Positions 36,003 through 49,249 of a DNA stretch of 64,000 bases are shown piece by piece. Source of the DNA: Triticum aestivum. Lineage: Eukaryota; Streptophyta; Magnoliopsida; Poales; Poaceae. The stretch spans positions 208,090,113-208,154,112 of the forward strand of contig NC_057810.1 of NCBI RefSeq assembly GCF_018294505.1, given 5' to 3'. Position 1 is the first letter of the stretch. The number at the start of each line of letters is the position of its first letter. A program made the translations under genes and the position numbers. Below the pieces are notes generated by a model. The model saw only the letters and a program-made list of their open reading frames with translations, did not search any database and was not told the origin of the DNA.

Positions 36003-37735
36003 TGAAGGAAATATGCCCTAGAAGCAATAATAAAGTTATTATTTATTTCCTTATATCATGATAAATGTTTATTATTCATGCTAGAATTGTATTAACCGGA
36101 AACATAATACATGTGTGAATACATAAACAAACATAGTGTCACTAGTATGCCTCTACTTGACTAGCTCGTTTATCAAAGATGGTTATGTTTCCTAGCCATG
36201 GAAAAAAGAGTTGTCATTTGTTTAACGGGATCACATCATTAGGAGAATGATGTGATTGACTTGACCCATTCCGTTAGCTTAGCACTTGATCGTTTAGTAT
36301 GTTGCTATTACTTTCTTCATGACTTATACATGTTCCTGTAACTATGAGATTATGCAACTCCCGTTTACCTGAGGAACACTTTGGGTGCTACCAAACGTCA
36401 CAACGTAACTGGGTGATTATAAAGGAGTACTACAGGTGTCTCCAAAGGTACATGTTGGGTTGGCGTATTTCGAGATTAGGTTTTGTCACTTCGATTGTCG
36501 GAGAGGTATCTCTGGGCCCTCTCGGTAATGCACATCACTCTAAGCCTTGCAAGCAATGTAGCTAATGAGTTAGTTACGGAATGATGCATTACGTAATGAG
36601 TAAAGAGACTTGCCAGTAACGATATTGAACTAGGTATTAGATACCGACGATCGAATCTCGGGCAAGTAACATATCGATGACAAAGGGAACAACATATGTT
36701 GTTATGCGGTTTGACTGATAAAGATCTTCGCAGAATATGTAGGAGCCAATATGAGCATCCAGGTTCCGCTATTGGTTATTGACAGAGAATAGTTCTAGGT
36801 CATGTCTACATAGTTCTCGAACCCGTAGGGTCCGCACGCTTAACGTTACGATGATAGTTTTATTATGAGTTTATAAGTTTTGATGTACCAAAGGTTGTTC
36901 GGAGTCCCGGATGTGATCTCGGACATGACGAGGAGTCTCGAAATGGTCGAGACATAAAGATTGATATATTGGAAGCCTATATTTGGATATCGGAATGGTT
37001 CCGGGTGAAATCGGGATTTTACCGGAACACCGAGGGGTTACCGGAACCCTCCCGGGGGTTAATGGGCCTTAGTGGGCCATGAGGGAGAAGAGGAGGGCCG
37101 GCCAGGGCAGGCCGCGCCCCCCCTCCCCCCCTAGTCCGAATAGGACAAGGAAGGGGGGGAGGCGCCCCTCTTTCCTTTTTCCCCTCCCCCCTTTCCTTCT
37201 CCACCAAGGCAAGAGGGGGGAGTCCTACTCCCGATGGGAGTAGGACTCCTCGAGGAGCACCCCTAGGGGGCCGGCCGCACCTCCCCCCTCCCTCCTTTAT
37301 ATACGGGGGCAGGGGGGCACCCTAGAAGACACAAGTTGATCTACGTGATCGTTCCTTAGCCGTGTGCGGTGCCCCCATCCACCATATTCCACCTCGGTCA
37401 TATCGTCGCGGAGTTTAGGCGAAGCCCTGCGCCAGTAGAACATCATCATCGTCACCACGCCATCATGCTGACGGAACTCATCCCCGACACTTTGCTGGAT
37501 CAGAGTCCGGGGATCGTCATCGAGCTGAACGTGTGCTGAACTCGGAGGTGCCGTACGTTCGGTACATGGATCGGTCGGATCGTGAAGACGTACGACTACA
37601 TCAACCACGTTGTCATAACACTTCCGCTTACGGTCTACGAGGGTACGTGGACATTACTCTCCCCTCTCGTTGCTATGCATCACCATGATCTTGCGTGTGT
37701 GTAGGATTTTTTTTAAATCACTATGTTCCCCAACA
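36003..37735 (+). repeat. Angela 5' LTR
   Basis: 1,733 bp, TGAAGGAAATATGCCC...GTTCCCCAACA. It has a GC-rich leader with CCGGCC and CCCTAGGGG motifs and a TATA box TTTATATACGGGG near 37297-37308. It is homologous to the solo LTR at 7473-9198 (opposite strand). Confidence 0.95.
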
Positions 37736-37736
37736 G

Positions 37737-37750
37737 TGGCATCCGAGCCT
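37737..37750 (+). other. Angela primer-binding site (degenerate)
   Basis: TGGCATCCGAGCCTGG follows the LTR by one base. It differs from the initiator-Met PBS TGGTATCAGAGC at two positions. Confidence 0.7.
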
Positions 37751-38975
37751 GGTTTTATGCATAGATGTCATATGCACGAGTAGAACACAAGTGACTTGTG
37801 GGTGATATAAGTCATACTGCTTACCAGCATGTCATACTTTGGTTCAGCGGTATTGTGAGATGAAGCGGCCCGGACCGACATTACGCGTACGCTTACACGA
37901 GACTGGTTTCACCGTTACGAGCACTCATGCTTAAAGGTGATTGGCGGGTGTCTGTCTCTCTCACTTTAGCTGAATCGAGTGTGGCTACGCCCGGTCCTTG
38001 CGAATGTTAAAACAACATTAACTTGATGAACTATCGTTGTGGTTTTTGATGCGTAGGTAAGAACGGTTCTTGCTAAAGCCAGTAGCAGCCACGTAAAATT
38101 TGCAACAACAAAGTAGAGGACATCTAACTTGTTTTTGTAGGGCATGTTTTGATGTGATATGGTCAAGCCGTGATGCTATATATTTGTATGAAATGATCAC
38201 GTTTTGTAACCGAAGTTATCGGCAACTGGTAGGAGCCATATGGTTGTCGCTTTATTGTATGAAATGCAAACGCCCTGTAATTGCTTTACTTTATCACTAA
38301 GCAGTAGCGATAGTCGTAGAAGCAATAGATGGCGTAACGACAACGATGCTACGATGGAGATCAAGGTGTCGCGCCGGTGATGATGGTGATCACGACGGTG
38401 CTTCGGAGATGGAGATCACAAGCACAAGATGATGATGGCCATATCATATCACTTATATTGATTGCATGTGATGTTTATCCTTTATGCATCTTATCTTGCT
38501 TTGATTGACGATTGCATTTTAAGATGATCTCTCACTAATTATCAAGAAGTGTTCTCCTTGAGTATGCACCATTGCAAAAGTTCTTCGTGCTGAGACACCA
38601 CGTGATGATCAGGTGTGATAGGCTCTACGTTCAAATACAACGGGTGCAAAACAGTTGCACACGCGGAATACTCAGGTTAAACTTGACGAGTCTAGCATAT
38701 AACAGATATGGCCTCGGAACACAGAGACCGAAAGGTCGAGCGTGAATCATATAGTAGATATGATCAACATATTGATGTTCACCGTTGAAACTACTCCATC
38801 TCACGTGATGATCGGACATGGTGTAGTTGATATGGATCACGTAATCACTTAGAGGATTAGAGGGATGTCTATATAAGTGGGAGTTCTTAAGTAATATGAT
38901 TAATTAAACTTTAATTTATCATGAACTTAGTCCGGGTAGTATTTTGCAAATTATGTTGTAGATCAATAGCTTGCG
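37751..38975 (+). other. Angela untranslated leader
   Basis: Over 1.2 kb between the PBS and gag with no coding signal, as usual for BARE1/Angela, which have a long leader. Short open frames on both strands are not conserved. Confidence 0.6.
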
Positions 38976-39869
38976 TTGTTGCTTTCATGTGTTTATTTTA
39001 ATGCGTTCCTTGAGAAAGCAAAGTTGAAAGATGATGGTAGCAATTACACGGACTGGGTCCATAACCTGAGGATTATCCTCATTGCTGCACAGAAGAATTA
39101 CGTCCTGGAAGCACCGCTGGGTGCCAGGCCTGCTACTGATGCAACTGACGACGTTAAGAATGTCTGGCAGAGCAAAGCTGATGACTAATCGATAGTTCAG
39201 TGTGCCATGCTTTATGGCTTAGAACCGGGTCTTCAACGACGTTTTGAACGTCATGGAGCATATGATATGTTCCAGGAGTTGAAGTTAATATTTCAAGCAA
39301 ATGCCCGGATTGAGAGATATGAAGTCTCCAATAAGTTCTATAGCTGCAAGATGGAGGAGAATAGTTCTGTCAGTGAACACATACTCAAAATTTCTAGGTA
39401 TAATAATCACTTGATTCAACTGGGAGTTAATCTTCCTGATGATAGTGTCATTAACAGAATTCTTCAATCACTGCCACCAAGCTACAAGAGCTTCACGATG
39501 AACTATAATATGCAAGGGATGGACAAGACTATTCCCGAGCTCTTCGCAATGCTAAAAGCCGCGGAGGTAGAAATCAAGAAGGAGCATCAAGTGTTGATGG
39601 TTAACAAGACCACCAGTTTCAAGAAAAAGGGCAAAGGGAAGAAGAAGGGGAACTTCGAGAAGAACAGCAAACAAGTTGCTGCTCAAGAGAAGAAACCCAT
39701 GTCTGGACCTAAGCCTGAAACTGAGTGCTTACACTGCAAAGGAAATGGTCACTGGAAACGGAAATACCCTGAATATTTGGTCGATAAAAAGGATGGCAAA
39801 TTGAACAAGGGTATATTTGATATACAGGTTATTGATGTGTGCCTTACTAGTGTTTATAGTAGCCCCTGA
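38976..39869 (+). pseudogene. gag: Angela Gag (one stop, damaged zinc knuckle)
   Basis: The frame runs from about 38976 with an in-frame stop at 39186, then is open from 39189 to 39867. The capsid part is recognisable (L-P-P-S-Y-K-S-F, then a K-K-E-H-Q segment and a Lys-rich linker). The zinc knuckle at 39726-39767 reads C-x2-C-x4-H-x4-Y: the last Cys is Tyr (TGC/TGT to TAC). RNA packaging would be impaired even without the stop. Confidence 0.85.
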
Positions 39870-40962
39870 GTATTTGATACTTGTTCAGTTGCTAAGATTA
39901 GTAACTCGAAATAGGAGTTACAGAATAAACAGAGACTAGTTGAAGCAGAAGTGATGATGAGTGTTGGAAGTAGTTCCAAGATTGATATGATCATCATCGC
40001 ACACTCCCTATACTTTCGGGATTAGTGTTGAACCTAAATAAATGTTATTTGGCTTTTGCGTTGAACATGAATATGATTTGATCATGTTTATTGTGATACG
40101 GTTATTCATTTAAAGTTAAAGAATAATTGTTGTTCTGTTTACATGAATAAAACCTTCGATGGTCATACACCCAATGAAAATAGTTTGTTGGATCTCAATC
40201 GTAGTGACACACATATTCATAATATTGATGCCAAAAGATGCAAAGTTAATAATGATAGTGCAACTTATTTGTGGCACTGCCGTTTGGGTTATATCAGTGT
40301 AAAGCGCATGAAGAAACTCCATAAATATGGATTTTCGGAATCACTTGGTTATGAATCATTTGATGCTTGCGAATCGTGCCTTTTGGGCAAGATGACTAAA
40401 ACTCCGTTCTCCGGAACAATGGAACGAGCTACCGAATTATTGGAAATAATACATACCGATGTATGCGATCCGATGAGTGTTAAGGCTCGCGGCGTGTATC
40501 GTTATTTTCTGACCTTCACAGATGATTTGAGCAGATATGGGTATATCTACTTGATGAAACATAAGTCTGAAATAGTTGAAAAGTTCAAAGAATTTCAGAG
40601 TGAAGTGAAAAAAAATCATCGTAACAAGAAAAATAAAGTTTCTATGATCTGATCGTGGAGACGAATATTTGAGTTACGAGTTTGGTCTTCATTTGAAACA
40701 ATGTGAAATAGTTTCGCAACTCACGCCGCCTGGAACATCACAATGTAATGGTGTGTCCGAACGTCGTAATCGTACTTTACTAGATATGGTGCGATCTATG
40801 ATGTCTCTTATCGGTTTACCACTATCGTTTTGGGGTTATGCATTAGAGACAGCTACATTCACTTTAAATAGGGCACCATCAAAATCCGTTGAGACGATGC
40901 CTTATGAACTGTGGTTTGGCAAGAAACCAAAGTTGTCGTTTCTTAAAAGTTTGGGGCTGTGA
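39870..40962 (+). pseudogene. pol: Angela protease and integrase (decayed)
   Basis: The protease start has D-T-C instead of D-T-G at 39876-39884, and the rest of the protease is full of stops. Integrase resumes at about 40143: the zinc region has H-C-R-L-G-Y, where the second His is Tyr (40290-40292), with C-x-x-C kept near 40370. The core Asp residues are seen near 40460 and 40524. A frameshift near 40620-40669 separates the rest, which has the Glu in a G-V-S-E-R-R-N context near 40755. Confidence 0.8.
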
Positions 40963-42420
40963 TGCTTATGTGGAAAAGTTTCAACCTGATAAGCTCGAAC
41001 CCAAATCGGAGAAGTGCGTCTTCATAGAATACCCAAAGGTAACTATTGGTTACACCTTCTATCACAGATCCGAAGGCAAGTTATTCATTGCTAAGATGGA
41101 TCCTTTCTAGAGAAGAAGTTTCTCTCGAAAGTAGTGAGTGGGAGGAAAGTAGAACTTGATGAGGTAACTGTACCTGCTCCCTTATTGGAAAGTAGTTCAT
41201 CACAAGAACCGGTTCCTGTGACAACTACACCAATCAGTGAGGAAGCTAATGATATTGATCATGAAACTTCAGATCAAGTTTCTACTGAACCTCGTAGGTC
41301 TACCAGAGTAAGATCCGCACCAGAGTGGTACGATAATCCTATTCTGGAAGTCATGTTACTTGACCATGATGAACCTACGAACTATGAGGAAGAGATGATG
41401 AGCCCAGATTCCGCAAAATGGCTTGAGGCCATAAAATCGGAGAGATGATCCATGTATGAGAACAAAGTATGGACTTTGATTGACTTGCTCGATGATCAGC
41501 AAGCCATGTTAAATAAATTGATCTTCAAGAGGAAGACAGACACTGATAGTAGTGTTACTATCTACTAAGCTCGACTTGTTGCGAAAGGTTTTCGACAAGT
41601 TCAAGGTGTTGAATACGATGAGATTTTCTCACTCGTACCGATGCTTAAGTCTGTCTGAATCATGTTAGCAATTGCCACATTTTATGAAATCTGAAAGATG
41701 GATCTCAAACTTGCATTCCTTAATGGATCTTTTAAAGAAGAGTTGTATATGATGCAACCAGAAGGTTTTGTCAATCCTGAAGGTGCTAACAAAATGTGCA
41801 AGCTCCAGCGATCCATCAATGGACTGGTGCAAGCATCTTGGAGTTGGAATATACGCTGATGAATTGATCAAAGCATATGGTTTTATACAGACTTTTGGAA
41901 AGGCATGTATTTACAAGAAAGTGAGTGGGAGCACTACAACATTTCTGATAAGTATATGTGAATGACATATTGTTGATCGGAAATAATGTAGAATTATTCT
42001 GCAAAGCATAAAGGAGTGTTCGAAAGGAGTTTTTCAAAGAAAGACCTCAGTGAAGCTGCTTACATATTAAGCATCAAGATCTATTGAGATAGATCAAGAC
42101 GCTTGATAAGATTTTCAATGAGTACATACCTTGACAAGATTTTGAAATAGTTCAAAATGGAACAGTCAAAGAAAGAGTTCTTGCCTGTGCTGCAAGGTGT
42201 GAAATTGAGTAAGACTCAAAGCCCGACCACGGCAGAAGATAGAAAGAGAATGAAAAGTCATTCCCTATGCCTCAGTCATAGGTTCTATAAAGTATGCTAT
42301 GCTATGAACCAGACCTATTGTATACCTCGCTCTGTGTTTGGCAAAGGAATACAATTTTGATCTAATAGTAGATCACTGGACAGCGGTCAAGAATATCGTT
42401 AGTGAGGACTAAGGAGATGT
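40963..42420 (+). pseudogene. pol: Angela reverse transcriptase and RNase H remnants
   Basis: Fragments in shifting frames. The linker ends with a P-D-S-A-K-W-L-E-A-I-K-S-E segment at about 41404-41445. The RT fingers and palm follow with stops at about 41567 and 41656. The catalytic motif at 41955-41966 reads Y-V-N-D instead of Y-V-D-D. Scattered RNase H-like pieces run to about 42420. The element cannot encode its own enzyme. Confidence 0.75.
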
Positions 42421-42659
42421 TTCTCAATTATGGAGGTGATAAAAGAGTTTGTCGTAAGAGTTACATCGATACAAACTTTTACACTGATCCAGATGACTCT
42501 AAGTCTCAATCTAGATACATATTGAAAGTGGGAGCAATTAGCTAGAGTAGCTCCATGCAGAGCATTGAAGACATAGAATATTTGCAAAATACGTACGGTT
42601 CTGAATATGACAGACCCTTTGATTAAACTCCTCTCACGAGCAAAACATGATCATACCTT

Positions 42660-42842
42660 AGTACTCTTTTGGGTGTTAATCACATAGCGATGTGAACTAG
42701 ATTATTGACTCTAGTAAACCCTTTGGGTGTTGATCACATGACGATGTGAACTATGGGTATTAATCACATACAGATGTGAATATTGGTGTTGAATCACATG
42801 ATGATGTGAACTAGATTATTGACTCTAGTGCAAGTGGGAGAC
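42660..42842 (+). repeat. Short repeats and polypurine tract before the Angela 3' LTR
   Basis: About four copies of a GTGTT(A/G)ATCACAT...GATGTGAA motif occur between 42672 and 42802, and ACTAGATTATTGACTCTAGT occurs twice. The block ends CAAGTGGGAGAC, the polypurine tract, directly before the LTR at 42843. Confidence 0.75.
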
Positions 42843-43354
42843 TGAAGGAAATATGCCCTAGAGGCAATAATAGAGTTATTATTTATTTCCTTATATCATG
42901 ATAAATGTTTATTATTCATGCTAGAATTGTATTAACCGGAAACATAATACATGTGTGAATACATAGACAAACATAGTGTCACTAGTATGCCTCTACTTGA
43001 CTAGCTCGTTTATCAAAGATGGTTATGTTTCCTAGCCATGGACAAAAGAGTTGTCATTTGATTAACGGGATCACATCATTTGGAGAATGATGTGATTGAC
43101 TTGACCCATTCCGTTAGCTTAGCACTTGATCGTTTAGTATGTTGCTATTGCTTTCTTCATGACTTATACATGTTCCTGTAACTATGAGATTATGCAACTC
43201 CCGTTTACCGGAGGAACACTTTGGGTGCTACCAAACGTCACAACGTAACTGGGTGATTATAAAGGAGTACTACAGGTGTCTCCAAAGGTACATGTTGGGT
43301 TGGCATATTTCGAGATTAGGTTTTGTCACTCCGATTGTCGGAGAGGTATCTCTG
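42843..43354 (+). repeat. Angela 3' LTR, left piece
   Basis: Matches 36003-36515 closely. It is interrupted at GGTATCTCTG by the chromovirus and continues at 55051 (GGCCCTCTCGG). Confidence 0.95.
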
Positions 43355-46300
43355 TGTAACACCCACGATGCGGCTATATCTCCCACGTGTCGAAGCACAA
43401 CTTAGAGGCATAACCGCATGGTGGTTTTGACGCGAGAAGGGTCATCTTCACACAATCCCATGTAATGAACAAGAATGGGATAAAGAGAGTTGGCTTACAA
43501 TCGCCACTTCACACAATACATAATTTAAGTTCATACATCATTCAAAGTACACTCATAGACCGGCTACGGTCAAGTTCAAATGAAAAGAAGACAACCCCAA
43601 AAGCTAGATCCCTGATCGTCCCGACTGGGCTCCTCTACTGATCATCTGGAAACGATACATAGTAACGGCCAAGGGCCTCATCAAATTCCCACTTCAGCTC
43701 AGTTGCGCCATCTGCGCCAGTATCCTCGGCACCTGCATCTGTTTTGGTAGAATCTGTGAGCCACGGGGACTCAGCAATCTCACACCCGCGAGATCAAGAC
43801 TATTTAAGCTCATAGGTAGGCAAAGGGGTAATATGGTGGAGCTGCAGCAAGCACTAAGCATATATGGTGGCTAACATACGCAAGTGAGAGCGAGAAGAGA
43901 AGCAACGCGTCGGTCGAGAAGCTAGAAGCGATCAAGAAGTGATCCTGAACTACTTACGTCAAGCATAACTCAAACCGTGTTCACTTCCCGGACTCCGCCG
44001 AGAAGAGACCATCACGGCTACACACACAGTTGATGTATTTTAATGAAGTCAAGTGTCAAGTTATCTACAACTGGACACTAACAAATTCCCATCTACCTCA
44101 TAACCGTGGGCACGGCTTTCGAAAGATTATATACCCTGCAGGGGTGTCCCAACTTAGCCCATCATAAGCTCTCACGGTCAACGAAGGATAAACCTTCTCC
44201 CGGGAAGACCCGATCAGTCTCGGAATCCCGGTTCGCAAAACATTTCGACAATGGTAAAACAAGACCAGCAAAGCCACCCGATGCGCCAACAAATCCCGAT
44301 AGGAGCTGTGCATATCTCGTTCTCAGGGCACACCGGATCGTCCAAACTTCCGGTAGGCCAGCCCAGAGTTTCCCCTAGTGGCCACCGGTGGTTGACAGGT
44401 TGGACCAACACTCACGACGAGCACTGGCCCGGGGGGTAAATAAAGATGACCCTTGGGCTCGCGAAAACCCAAGGGAAAAGGGCTTAGGTGGCAAATGGTA
44501 AAACCAAGGTTGGGCCTTGCTGGAGGAGTTTTATTCAAAGCAAACTGTTAAGGGGGTCCCATAAATCACCCAATCGTGTAAGGAACACAAAATCAAGGAA
44601 CATAACACCGGTATGACGGAAACTAGGGCGGCAAGAGTGGAACAAGTCACCAGGCATAAGGCCGAGCCTTCCACCCTTTACCAAGTATATAAGGAGCATT
44701 AATTAAACAGGAGATATTGTGATATCCCAAAATATCCATGTTCCTACCAGGAACAAACTTCATCTTCACCTGCAACTAACAACGCTATAAGAGGGGCTGA
44801 GCAAAAGCGGTGACATAGCCAAACAATGGTTCCTAGGACAGCTTGGTTAGAGGTTTGACATGGCAATAGGGAGGCATGGTAAACAATGGAAGGTAGAGCT
44901 AACATAACTATAGAGCGAGTACTAGCAAGCAAAGATAGAAGTGATATCGAAGGTATGGTCATCTTGCCTGCAAGGTTCTCCGAGTTGTTGAAGGCTTGAT
45001 CCTCACTAGCGTACTCAACAGGTTCCTCATGCACGTACTCGTCTCCCGGCTCTACCCAAAGCAAGAACACAAGCAAGGAACCACAATAAATCACGGTGCA
45101 ATGCACAAACAACATGATGCAATACATGTCATGATATGCGAGATGTGATATGCAATGCATATGCGTGCTCCGGGAGGAAAAGGATGAACAAGGCATCAAC
45201 TTGGCAAACCAAGTATGCCGCTGGAAATATGAGATGATTTCGGTTGAAATCGATGTAGAGATCACCGGGAACGGATGCACGGTTTGCAAATGGCAAGCAA
45301 GACAAGTATGGCACAAAGCTGCGATTAACAGCACGATGCTACTTAGCATGCAACAAGAAATTATGCTACAGCACCCCAACATGAAAACAAAGCATATGGC
45401 AGTGATCTACAGGAGATGCTTTACAAAATAGGAACACTGAGCTATGGCTAAATCACATCATAACAGGTTCAAACAAGCATGGAGAAAGTGCAAAAAATAT
45501 CAGGTTGGGCATGGCATAAACAGCGTCACGAAGCAATGTTCAGAGCAAGTTATCAACATGCTATAGGAACTTATAATAGCAAAGCAAGGCATGGCATGAA
45601 TCTACTCAAAGCATAGATCAAAAGTCCCTTACTGACCATAAGCCAAAAAGGATCAGAAAATATGATGGCACCCACGTAAACAAAGCAAGTTTCATTAACA
45701 GATTCAGCAAACAAAGCATGACATTGACATAATTACGAAGGCACCTTCGTGAGCTCGATGCACTCACTACAGAGCATCCCATGATAAACTAATCATACAT
45801 ACATCAATAAGACATGTCATAGAAGCTATACATGGCAAGAAACAACATCATAGCATATCCGGATCAACTACAACAACCCCGGCAAAATTGAATAACATGT
45901 AAACAATCTGCCAGGAAACATTTTGAAGCAAAAGTAGAGCACGAAAATGACATGGTAGACTACTCCATAATTGCAACCAGGACCATGTATAGATAGAGAA
46001 AAACCACGTTTTTAAAACACCCTTACTTAAGTGTCTCAAATTATGCATTGATATCTCTGTAGCAACATGTTTACATGGTATCAAAATTACAGCAGAACAG
46101 GACCTAAAATCAGCATTATCACGAAGCCTAGTTTGCATGCTTGTGTTATTCACCACATTGATCACAAAAATACATGGTAAGCACCTCTGTAAAGAATACA
46201 TAGCCTAGTTCAAAACACATTTAGGGATCAAGTCCATAGGATGCACACATCAATCATGGCAAAAATGACAAAAGTGCTCGTGCTGATAAGATTCTAAAAC

Positions 46301-47849
46301 TAACATTATGAAGCCCTCTTCCAACAGCATTTCGGGCATAAAGATGAGCTCAAATGTAAATGATGCAATGGAACGAACTGATGTACTCTTCGAGACAAAC
46401 AATTTGGTATGCTACACGCCCAAAATGGAGCCACGGGTGCGAAATTGTGATGCGATGAAGATGCAACAAATTTAACACAGAATATGAAAGTGAAAAAAAC
46501 GGGGGGAGAAGAAAGTCAACCGAGCTTTCCAGATCGGATCTGGACGGAATTCGAGGTTGCCGGAGTGGCGCCGGAGCGGTTCGTCGGAGGAGGGAGATGG
46601 CCGGGGCGGCGAGATCCGGCCGGACCCTCGCCGGATCTGGCCGGGTCGAGGAGGCGGGCGGCGCCGGCGGAGGGAGCTCGGGGCGCGCGGGCCGNNNNNN
46701 NNNNNNNNNNNNNNNNNNNNNNNNNNNNNNNNNNNNNNNNNNNNNNNNNNNNNNNNNNNNNNNNNNNNNNNNNNNNNNNNNNNNNNNNNNNNNNNNNNNN
46801 NNNNNNNNNNNNNNNNNNNNNNNNNNNNNNNNNNNNNNNNNNNNNNNNNNNNNNNNNNNNNNNNNNNNNNNNNNNNNNNNNNNNNNNNNNNNNNNNNNNN
46901 NNNNNNNNNNNNNNNNNNNNNNNNNNNNNNNNNNNNNNNNNNNNNNNNNNNNNNNNNNNNNNNNNNNNNNNNNNNNNNNNNNNNNNNNNNNNNNNNNNNN
47001 NNNNNNNNNNNNNNNNNNNNNNNNNNNNNNNNNNNNNNNNNNNNNNNNNNNNNNNNNNNNNNNNNNNNNNNNNNNNNNNNNNNNNNNNNNNNNNNNNNNN
47101 NNNNNNNNNNNNNNNNNNNNNNNNNNNNNNNNNNNNNNNNNNNNNNNNNNGGCCGGCGGCCCGGGGCGGTGGCGCAGGCCACGCGGCGACGCCTGATTCA
47201 CCGGGGGCGACGGGGCGGACGTGTCCGGCTCGCCCGGACGTGTCCGGCGGCGGAGGAGGAGCGGGCTAGGGTTTGGGGATCCGAAAATTCGGGGGACTGC
47301 ACATATTTATAGGTAGAGGGAGCTAGGGGACTCCAAATGAGGTGCGGTTTTTGCCCACACGATCGTGATCCGACGACGGAGAGCATGGAAGTGACTTAGA
47401 TGGGTTATTAGGCTGTTTTGGAGGGGTGTTGGGCTGCAACACAAAAGAGGCCTTTGCGGGAGTGCGGTTAACCGTTGGAGTACCAAACGAGCTCCAAATG
47501 ACCCAAAACTTGACAGGTGGTCTATTGGTGCTATACCAGGGCCACTTGGCAAGGCTCGGTCCATTCCGAGAATGTTTAACACCCGCACACGAAAAGAGAC
47601 AAGAGGGGTGCGCCGGTGCATGTGGGAGTGTCGGATTGCGAAACGGACAACGGGGAAAATGCTCGGATGCATGAGACGAACACGTATGCAAATGAGATGC
47701 ACATAATGACATGATATGATATGCACGACATGAATAAAATGCAAAACAAAAAAAACAAAACCCACCCACGGAGGGAATATCATATAACATAGCCAAAAAT
47801 GGCAAGAGTTGGAGTTACAAAGATGGAAAGTTACATCCGGGGTGTTACA
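43355..47849 (-). repeat. Chromovirus 3' LTR (full length, with gap)
   Basis: 4,495 bp as given, including 456 N. Minus strand TGTAACACCCCGGATG...GTGGGTGTTACA. It has an AT-rich left part and a very GC-rich block around the gap (about 46495-47290). The minus-strand 212-codon frame at 44744-45382 lies inside the LTR and has no known domain. Confidence 0.88.
46695..47150. other. Assembly gap (456 N)
   Basis: A run of N in the GC-rich block of the left chromovirus LTR. All long frames crossing it are artefacts. Confidence 1.
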
Positions 47850-47885
47850 ACACTCCACCACTACAAGAGGATCTCGTCCTGAGAT

Positions 47886-49249
47886 CTAGGACTGAAAGAA
47901 CTCTAGATATTCGGAACGGAGGTGATCCTCGCGCTCCCAAGTGGCTTCTCGGTCGGAATGGTGTGACCACTTCACTTTCAGGAATTTGATTGACTTGTTG
48001 CGAGTCTTGCGCTCGGTTTCTTCAAGAATAGCAACCGGGTGCTCATGATAAGAGAGATCTTCTTGGAGGTCGATCTCTTCGAAGTTGATAGTGCGCTCAG
48101 GAGTCTTGAAGCACTTGCGAAGCTGTGACACGTGAAACACATCATGCACGTTTGCAAAGTTGGATGGAAGCTCAAGTTGATAGGCGAGGTCGCCTCTTTT
48201 TCCAATGATCTTCAAAGGACCCACGTATCTAGGGGCAAGCTTCCCTTTGATATCAAAGCGACGGGTGCCTTTCATTGGAGAGACGCGGAGGTACATATGG
48301 TCTTTGATTTCAAAAGCCAAGTCACGGTGCTTGCTATCATAGTAACTCTTTTGGCGCGATTGCGCGGCTTTGAGATTCTCACGAATGACTTTGCACATCT
48401 CTCGGCTTCTATGATCAAGTCGTTGCCAAGAAGTTGGCGTTCACCTGTCTCAGACCAATTGAGAGGAGTACGGCACTTTCTGCCATAGAGAATTTCGAAT
48501 GGGGCCTTGCCCGAACTCGCTTGGAAGCTATTGTTGTAGGAGAACCCGGCATATGGAAGACAATCTTCCCACTTCATACCGAAAGAGATGACAGAAGCCC
48601 TGAGCATATCTTCAAGGATTTGACTGACTCACTCGACTTGGCCACTTGTTTGAGGATGGAAAGTTGTGCCGAAATGAATGTTGGTGCCCATGGCCTTCTG
48701 AAAGGAGTCCCAGAACTTGGAAGTGAAGATGCTTCCACGATCTGAAGATATCAATTGTGGAATGCCGTGCAAGGAGACAATTCTGGAGGTGTATAGCTCT
48801 GCCAGCTGAGCTGCTGTGATAGATTCTTTGATAGGAAGAAAATGAGCCACTTTGGTAAGCTTGTCAATGACAACGAAGATAGCATCATTTCCACGCTTGG
48901 ACTTAGGAAAACCAGTCACGAAGTCCATCTCGATATGGTCAAACTTGCATTCCGGAATAGCAAGAGGTTGGAGGAGACCAGCTGGTCGTTGGTGTTCTGC
49001 TTTCACCCTTCTGCAGACATCACATTCATTCACGAATTGAGCAATCTCTCGCTTCATTCAAGTCCACCAATATGACTGCTTGAGGTCATGGTACATCTTT
49101 GTACTTCCAGGATGAATGGATAGGAGGGAATTGTGTGCCTCATCCATGATGACTTTTTTCAGATCACCTTTTGAACCACAATTCGGTCCTCGAAGAAAAG
49201 AGTATCTTTGTCATCCAAGTGATAGCACTTGTATTTGGGAATGCCCTTG
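47886..49249 (-). pseudogene. pol: Chromovirus integrase and chromodomain
   Basis: Integrase zinc region on the minus strand near 49147-48980 (H...H...C-D-V-C), then core Asp residues in E-M-D-F-V (about 48925) and S-S-D-R-G (about 48750), and Glu at the end of S-G-Q-V-E (about 48629). A TAG-type stop follows that Glu, another splits the zinc region near 49060, and a frameshift lies near 48400. The last piece (48398-47886) has the G-P-x-x-I linker and H-D-V-F-H-V-S-Q-L motif, then a chromodomain with W-x-x-R...A-T-W-E-R-E-D-type features (about 48050-47890). A chromodomain directs integration to marked chromatin in this lineage. Confidence 0.85.

Noticed and set aside
44744..45382. A 212-codon minus-strand frame in the chromovirus 3' LTR
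   Set aside because: It is rich in Cys, Leu and Ser with no recognisable domain and lies in LTR sequence; the equivalent LTR region is deleted in the other copy, so it cannot be compared here.
46350..47312. Several 200-280-codon frames on both strands across 46695-47150
   Set aside because: They run through a block of N and GC-rich LTR sequence; the length is an artefact of the gap.
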